Notes under the pieces: model-generated
Database searches by the model: none
The model's input: the letters and a program-made list of their open reading frames with translations, nothing else
Told to the model about the DNA's origin: nothing
Shown here: one piece after another, positions 59,287 through 64,000 of the stretch
How the letters are laid out: each line of letters starts with the position of its first letter
Numbering within the stretch: position 1 is the stretch's first letter
Source of the DNA: CAVTOO01 sp963736355
GTDB lineage: Bacteria > Pseudomonadota > Alphaproteobacteria > Rhizobiales > Xanthobacteraceae
DNA length: 64,000 bases
Direction: 5' to 3'
NCBI GenBank assembly: GCA_963736355.1
Contig: CAVTOO010000014.1
Coordinates: 1-64,000, forward strand
Position numbers and translations under genes: made by a program

Positions 59287-60158
59287 GGCTCATTCACTTT
59301 CGACAGACCAAGATCGGCTGCCAGCTGTGTCCAGGCCTGAAGCGTGTCCGCCGACACCGGCAGCAAGCGGTTACGCTGACGCGCGCCCTGCAGTCCCAGA
59401 CCCGCCGCCGCAACATCGGCGGCTGCCTTGACGCCGTGGCGCAGAAGGCCCTGCAATGCGCCAGAATAGTCGCCGCTGACGCGCGCGTTGCGCAGCAGTG
59501 CGGCGGCGAACAGACGCCGGCCCTTCAGCGATTTGGCGAGACTCAAGCGATCTTGCCGGTAGCCGACCAGGACCTCGCCCGTCGCGCCGAAGCGGCTGTG
59601 ACGATAAGTCCGCAGCAGCAGCTCCTGATCCTGCGCCTTGGTCATCCGCACATCGTAAGGATTGGCTTTAAACCACGCGACCCGGCCGAACCAAGTCGGG
59701 TGCGGCAGCGCGAAATGATCGAACGGACGGGCGACGATGGCATGGTGATCGCCGCCGACATCCATGATGCCGAGCGCCTGCGCGCCGGAGAACACCAGGG
59801 CACGACATCCGACAAGATCGAGCGCCTCATCATGTTGAAACAGAAGCGCCTGACGCGCCAGCCGCTCGGGAAAGCACACATCGTCGGCATCCATGCGTGC
59901 GACAAAGCGACCGCGCGCAAGCGCCACCCCCTGATTGAGACGCGCTGCGAGACCGAGCCGTCGCGAATCCGAAACGAGCCGCAGGCGTGGTTCATTGAAA
60001 GATGCGGCGATTTCCGCGCTGTCGTCGCGCGATCCATCGTCGAGCAGGATCAGCTCCCAATCCGTGAGGGTCTGCGCCTGAATCGAACGAATGGCGGGCG
60101 CGAGCGTCGCGGCGCTATCCTGCATCGACATGATGACCGAGACGAGCGGTTCAGGCAC
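59274..60158 (-). CDS. GT2 glycosyltransferase
   Basis: A 294-residue GT-A transferase. The GTG at 60156-60158 is chosen because it lies just past the stop of the upstream gene and gives MPEPLVSVIMSMQDSAATLA, the normal GT2 start. WELILLDDGSRDDSAEIAAS and ARMDADDVCFPERLARQALL contain the nucleotide-sugar and DxD motifs. HPTWFGRVAWFKANPYDVRM and the later QDQELLLRTYRHS match EpsE/WbbD-like enzymes. It adds a sugar to a lipid-linked glycan in the cytoplasm. Its 3' end overlaps the asnB start by 13 bases. The frame is intact. Confidence 0.88.
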   Translation of the reverse strand: MPEPLVSVIMSMQDSAATLAPAIRSIQAQTLTDWELILLDDGSRDDSAEIAASFNEPRLRLVSDSRRLGLAARLNQGVALARGRFVARMDADDVCFPERLARQALLFQHDEALDLVGCRALVFSGAQALGIMDVGGDHHAIVARPFDHFALPHPTWFGRVAWFKANPYDVRMTKAQDQELLLRTYRHSRFGATGEVLVGYRQDRLSLAKSLKGRRLFAAALLRNARVSGDYSGALQGLLRHGVKAAADVAAAGLGLQGARQRNRLLPVSADTLQAWTQLAADLGLSKVNEPCAA

Positions 60159-60160
60159 GC

Positions 60161-61375
60161 TCAGCTCTCGCGATAGAACAGGCGGCCGGGCCAGCTTGCC
60201 GCGCCGAACGCCGCGTCGCCCTGCCACCGCCAGGCCAACTCGTACACGATCCGCCGCGCGGCGCGCTGCCCACGTTCGCGACCGAATACGAGACTCATGA
60301 CAGACGTCAACACCTTGGCCGCCGCACGACATGGCGACGAAGCGCGGTGAAGTGTCGTGGCCTCGGAGAGATCGATGGGATCGAGCGTCCAATTCGCAGT
60401 CGCCGGACGCAGTCGCGACTGGGTCTTCTGCAGAATGTCTTCAAAGCGCCGCTCGTAAGTGTGCCGCTCGGCCGTCTGGCGCTGTCCCGCACGCGCGACG
60501 CGATCGCGCGCCTGCGGGTTGGCCAGATAGTACCGCGCGCGCTCGACAAGCTCGTCGGCGGAGCGGAACACCGCGATATCCTCACCCGGTTGGAAATAGC
60601 GATCGAGCCCGCGGGCGTCTTCGGTGAGAAGAAAACCGCCTGAGCCCGTCACCTCGAACACGCGCGCCTTGATCTGACGCGGCGACGATCCACCGAACAG
60701 CGGCCTGTCGCCCGCGCCGGAGAAATTCAGCGAGATCCGCGAGCGGCGATAGATGCCCGGGATCTCATTGGCCGCGACGACGCCTTTCTCCGAACCGTGA
60801 CCAAAGCACGTGACCGCGATGCCGGCCTTGCGCAGAGCCCCAATCAGCGAGGCGCGTTCGCCATATAGACTACCAACGAAACTGACATCATACTCACACT
60901 GATCGGCGGGCAATGAGTGTGACAGATTTTCGTCTGACGCCGCCCACTGCGAAGCGACGACATTGTCGAGACCGAGCGCGTCGGCGCGCTCCGTCGCCAC
61001 GGCATCGGTCGTCACATGCCAATCGACATGGCGCGCAAAGAAGCGCGAGGCCTGCATGAACTTCCAGGAATCGTCGGTGCCCCAATTGATGACGCGGATC
61101 GGCGTACGCGCGCGGATGAGATCCAGAGTCTCCATCCAGATTTCATAATGCATCAGCACGCAGAACATCACATCCGGCCGGAATGCATTGACCTTGGCGA
61201 GGAGCGCAGCGTTCATTTCGGCGAAGTCGGCATAGGGATCGCGCGCGCCGCAATCGAACACCTCGACCTCGTGACCGAGCCGCGCGAATGCCGGAACGAA
61301 ATGCGCATAGTCATAGTTCTCGCCACGATCCGGTTGACCGTAGGCGTAGCGGCTGAGAACGCAGAGGATTTTCAT
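60161..61375 (-). CDS. CgeB-family glycosyltransferase
   Basis: A 404-residue protein opening MKILCVLSRYAYGQPDRGEN. FARLGHEVEVFDCGARDPYA and RPDVMFCVLMHYEIW belong to the N-terminal DUF3880-like domain. The C-terminal region GSLYGERASLIGALRKAG, then RRSRISLNFSGAGDRPLFG and RVFEVTGSGGFLLTEDARGL is the CgeB/GT1-like nucleotide-sugar fold. After about residue 340 a C-terminal helical tail follows. The donor and acceptor are not known. It is between the GT2 gene and a methyltransferase gene whose stop overlaps its ATG (ATGA). Confidence 0.85.
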   Translation of the reverse strand: MKILCVLSRYAYGQPDRGENYDYAHFVPAFARLGHEVEVFDCGARDPYADFAEMNAALLAKVNAFRPDVMFCVLMHYEIWMETLDLIRARTPIRVINWGTDDSWKFMQASRFFARHVDWHVTTDAVATERADALGLDNVVASQWAASDENLSHSLPADQCEYDVSFVGSLYGERASLIGALRKAGIAVTCFGHGSEKGVVAANEIPGIYRRSRISLNFSGAGDRPLFGGSSPRQIKARVFEVTGSGGFLLTEDARGLDRYFQPGEDIAVFRSADELVERARYYLANPQARDRVARAGQRQTAERHTYERRFEDILQKTQSRLRPATANWTLDPIDLSEATTLHRASSPCRAAAKVLTSVMSLVFGRERGQRAARRIVYELAWRWQGDAAFGAASWPGRLFYRES

Positions 61376-62107
61376 TTGCGGGTGGCCGTCACGTGATAGC
61401 CGACCGTGAAATCCCGGTCGCGGTCGAAGCGGTCGAGCACTTTTGCGGCCAGCGGAACGGCGACGGCCAGGACCGGCGCAAGCAAAAGCCATACGGGCAG
61501 CCACAGCGCCTCACCATACCATGGCATCCCGAGGCGTCCCGGTGCCGTCATGCGCACGAACCGAATGGCTTCCTGGGCGAAATGGCGGAACGAGCCTTCA
61601 TTGCCTTCAATGACGATGTCAGAAAACCCGGCTTCTGCCGAGAAAGCGCTGGTACCAAAACGGCGTGTAGCCGCCATAGAAATGGAACGGCGCCTGATGA
61701 ATGCCGGAGCCGAGCGGCGCAGTGAGGATCAATCGACCGCCCGGTGCGAGGATGCGGCCGAGCTCACGCACGACCGCGATGGGCTCAGGGTGATGCTCAA
61801 GCACCTCGGTGCACAAGACGGCGTCGAAGCTGGCGTCGGCGACCGGAATCGCCTTGGCATCGCCGATAATATCGATCGCCGTATAGCCGCCATGGCGGAG
61901 CTGCGAATTCTGAAGCTGGGCGAAATCCTGTGTTTTGTAGTCGCAATGAGCGAACAGCGACCTGTAAGGCGCCGACCCCGCACCGACATCAATCACGCGC
62001 GTTCCGGATGGCAGCTTTTCCGCCTGTGTCGCGATCCAGCGATCGCGGTTGCGCAGGTTAAAGGCGAAGAGATCGCTCGTGGCCAGGAGATTTCTCACAG
62101 GGTTCAT
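61372..62107 (-). CDS. Class I SAM-dependent methyltransferase, one frameshift
   Basis: About 245 residues. MNPVRNLLATSDLFAFNLRN opens it. Motif I TRVIDVGAGSAPYRSLFA and IPVADASFDAVLCTEVLEHH followed by GRILAPGGRLILTAPLGSGI are of the UbiE/Methyltransf_11 type. The frame changes near 61645; the rest reads AEAGFSDIVIEGNEGSFRHF, then two hydrophobic stretches (WLPVWLLLAPVLAVAVPLAA) and the tail GYHVTATRK. The C-terminal membrane stretch suggests action on a lipid-linked glycan or on a surface sugar, which is inference. Confidence 0.82.
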
Positions 62108-62127
62108 CGCAATAACCAACAGGCCCC

Positions 62128-63619
62128 TCAAGTGCGCGTCGCAGCAGCAGGCGACGGTGAAACGACAGACACAAGCCGCGCGACAGCAAACAAGAGCGTT
62201 ACCATCGCCGGGCCGGTGATGACCTGCTGCAGTCCCCCGCCCAGCTGGAGGACAACGAACGCCAGATACCACCCGGCGATGGCAAGAGGTAGCGGGTCGC
62301 GGATCAGCCACGTCCACACCAGTTCGACCGCCGTGACCAGCATGGCGATCAGCCGCCATGCCTGCGAAGACCACCCACAGCGCGCCGGAAAAATACAAGA
62401 AACGCAATAGGTCCGGCCGGCGACGCGTAGTGAAATTTGCTGCGCATGCCGCTCGGAGAAGCCGGACTTTGCTGATGTCGCGCGTATAGACATCGACCGT
62501 CCCGTAACTTCGCCGCTCTAATGCGGCCCGCCACAGAAGATCGTAACTTTTGCCGGCGTAAGCCGATGCCGACATGACCCCCTCAAGGCCGCTCCAGCGC
62601 TCGATGAGAAGCATGCGAACGAGCATCGGTCCCTGATTTGACCAAGATCGAGATGCTCGATCGACAGTCCTGCCGGGGAACGTAGCCTCCTGGCTGCATC
62701 GAGTTGCTGCTGTCCGGTCGGAACCGGGGCCGCAGCCGAACAGCCGTACAAAAGTCGTCACGGCGGGAACTGCGGCCGCGCTCACCAGCCAGATTGCGAC
62801 GAATCACCAGAATGCGGCGCTCGGCGCATTCCGAGAGCGCGCCGCCGCGGTATCTCCGACACGAAGAATGGCAGCGTATGAAAGACAAAGAGACCGCGGC
62901 TCGACGTGGACAGCGACATCAATGCGCCCTCCACGCACAACGATACAAACCCACGGACAACGCCAAATCCACATTGCCGATCCCAAGCCGTCAGGATCGA
63001 TAGAGCGAGCGCGAGACCGATGTCGGTCGACCACGCGAACAAGCCGCCAAGCGGCCACGGCAACGGCGTCTGTGCAACCACGCCGCGCACATGAATGCCG
63101 AAACGCCAGTTGATGACGACCGCGAGCACGATCAGCGCCGCGGCGCCAGCCCACAGCACGCTGCGCCATTGAGGATACCAAGCCGGATTGAGCTCGTCGC
63201 TGCCACCGGCTTTTGAGCCGGACAGACAACGGCAACGTCGCAAGGCGGCCGACGATGAAGCCCGCGCCACCAATACTGCAGACGATCAGAACATGGTTCC
63301 AATTCGCAGGCGTCGCCGCAAAATCACCAATCGGTTCTACAAATGGCCACTCCCACACTTCATGCAGAACGAACTTCAGCCAGAAGCCGACGAACCACAT
63401 CAACGCCAGAAACAGATGCGCATAGTCGCGCGGATAACAGACAGCAATCGCGGCGATCGTGAAGAAGACCAGCGAGAAGGCGACGAAAATAACAAGATTG
63501 CCGTCGTAGATCGCGAAGCCGGCCGCAATCGCTACAACAGTCGCAGCAACCAGCGACAGCAAAACGATGTTGATCGCGGGACGCCAGACACCCACATCGC
63601 GGGCCGTCAAACCGTTCAT
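62128..63619 (-). CDS. Wzy-like oligosaccharide polymerase (polytopic membrane protein), frameshifted
   Basis: About 495 residues when joined. MNGLTARDVGVWRPAINIVL begins a series of helices (VIFVAFSLVFFTIAAIAVCY, YAHLFLALMWFVGFWLKFVL, HVLIVCSIGGAGFIVGRLAT). After breaks near 63195, 63000, 62845, 62780, 62560 and 62370 the later part reads MLVRMLLIERWSGLEGVMSA, then SYGTVDVYTRDISKV and a last pair of helices ending SVVSPSPAAATRT. Long hydrophobic segments with a large polar loop containing ERWSGLEGVM are typical of O-antigen/exopolysaccharide polymerases. It touches the Wzx gene upstream (ATGA). No family name is certain. Confidence 0.6.
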
Positions 63620-64000
63620 ATCCTGACGCCGCCGTACTTGTTCGCCAGGGTGATGGCCATAGCATACAGAGCAGCCGCCGAAACCGACGCGACCGCCATT
63701 CCGTCAAGACCGTAGCCGGGCACCAACAGCATCGCGCCCACCAGCAGCGCGGCGGAATGGATGATTTTCGGCCCGATGTAGATGTAGGACCGTAGCGCTC
63801 GCAGCCCCGGCAACACCAGTTGCTGACCCATGCCGAAGAAACCGGCGGAAACGACCAGCAGCGCCAGCAAATGCTCGTGCCCGAGAAATGCCTTTGTCGA
63901 AATCAGCGGGATCAAATAAGGACCGGCAATCAAAACGACAAAGGCGAGAACCGCAATTCCCCCCGCACTCACCAGCAGATAGCGCCGAAAGGACGGACCA
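63616..64000 (-). CDS. Wzx-type flippase, C-terminal part (runs off the right edge)
   Basis: The last about 127 residues of a polysaccharide-biosynthesis (MOP-fold) membrane protein. Visible helices: GGIAVLAFVVLIAGPYLIPL, LLALLVVSAGFFGMGQQLVL, PKIIHSAALLVGAMLLVPGY. GYGLDGMAVASVSAAALYAM is the usual late Wzx pattern (G-x-x-G-x-A). The frame is open to the window edge. It would export lipid-linked repeat units for the adjacent polymerase. Confidence 0.75.
   Translation of the reverse strand, partial: GPSFRRYLLVSAGGIAVLAFVVLIAGPYLIPLISTKAFLGHEHLLALLVVSAGFFGMGQQLVLPGLRALRSYIYIGPKIIHSAALLVGAMLLVPGYGLDGMAVASVSAAALYAMAITLANKYGGVRI

Overview
The window looks like chromosome of a GC-rich alphaproteobacterium of the order Hyphomicrobiales, probably near the Nitrobacteraceae/Xanthobacteraceae (Bradyrhizobium, Rhodopseudomonas, Pseudolabrys-like). 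The pointers are two Bradyrhizobium-type flagellins with flaF/flbT beside them, an alphaproteobacterial MlaE with an N-terminal STAS domain, an adrenodoxin-type ferredoxin beside a thioredoxin-reductase-like ferredoxin reductase, a giant apolipoprotein-like coiled-coil protein of the kind that builds the growth-pole ring of budding rhizobia, CtrA-type boxes, and many copies of short interspersed palindromes typical of this order. No rRNA, tRNA, IS element, prophage or CRISPR array was seen.

Layout. 1-950: small envelope/stress proteins (YidB, GlsB families). 983-4340: an arsenic resistance operon (arsR-arsC-aquaporin-MFS, minus strand) with an ArsR-type operator and a divergent DUF6428 gene. 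4346-7420: an Lrp-family regulator divergent from a homodimeric-type pyruvate/2-oxobutyrate dehydrogenase E1. 7643-18569: a flagellar block, all minus: flgE, flgK, flgL, flaG, two flagellins, flbT, flaF. 18764-26627: housekeeping and redox genes (msrB, a FAD amine oxidase, a SixA-like phosphatase, a universal stress protein, membrane proteins, ferredoxin reductase, ferredoxin, an HPt protein). 27014-32013: the giant coiled-coil protein, preceded by CtrA boxes. 32114-35073: Mla-type lipid transport operon mlaEFD. 35225-41749: a hypothetical, a threonine/serine dehydratase, a FadL-type porin, thiM-thiD, a stand-alone RAM-domain protein and a DMT transporter. 41952-47606: two c-type cytochromes, a CoxL-like molybdenum hydroxylase subunit and the lipid II flippase murJ. 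47616-64000: a surface-polysaccharide cluster (nucleotide-sugar genes, glycosyltransferases, asparagine synthase, methyltransferases, a Wzy-like polymerase and a partial Wzx flippase).

How the parts connect. The flagellar block supplies hook, hook-filament junction and filament proteins plus the translation-level regulators FlbT and FlaF. A TTAA-N7-TTAA box upstream of the first flagellin and boxes upstream of the coiled-coil gene suggest that motility and polar growth are both under cell-cycle (CtrA) control. The polysaccharide cluster has a dehydrogenase, an oxidoreductase and an aminotransferase that match three steps of the WbpA/WbpB/WbpE route to amino-uronic sugars, with ManC and a UDP-glucuronate epimerase for further precursors and Wzy/Wzx for assembly.

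A major caveat: about two dozen of some sixty genes are broken by single-base indels while both halves of each protein stay family-like. Several breaks fall in short C or G runs or GC repeats, and they hit core genes, so the simplest reading is sequencing or assembly error. I give such genes as one feature spanning all fragments, so their internal frame changes and some ends are approximate.
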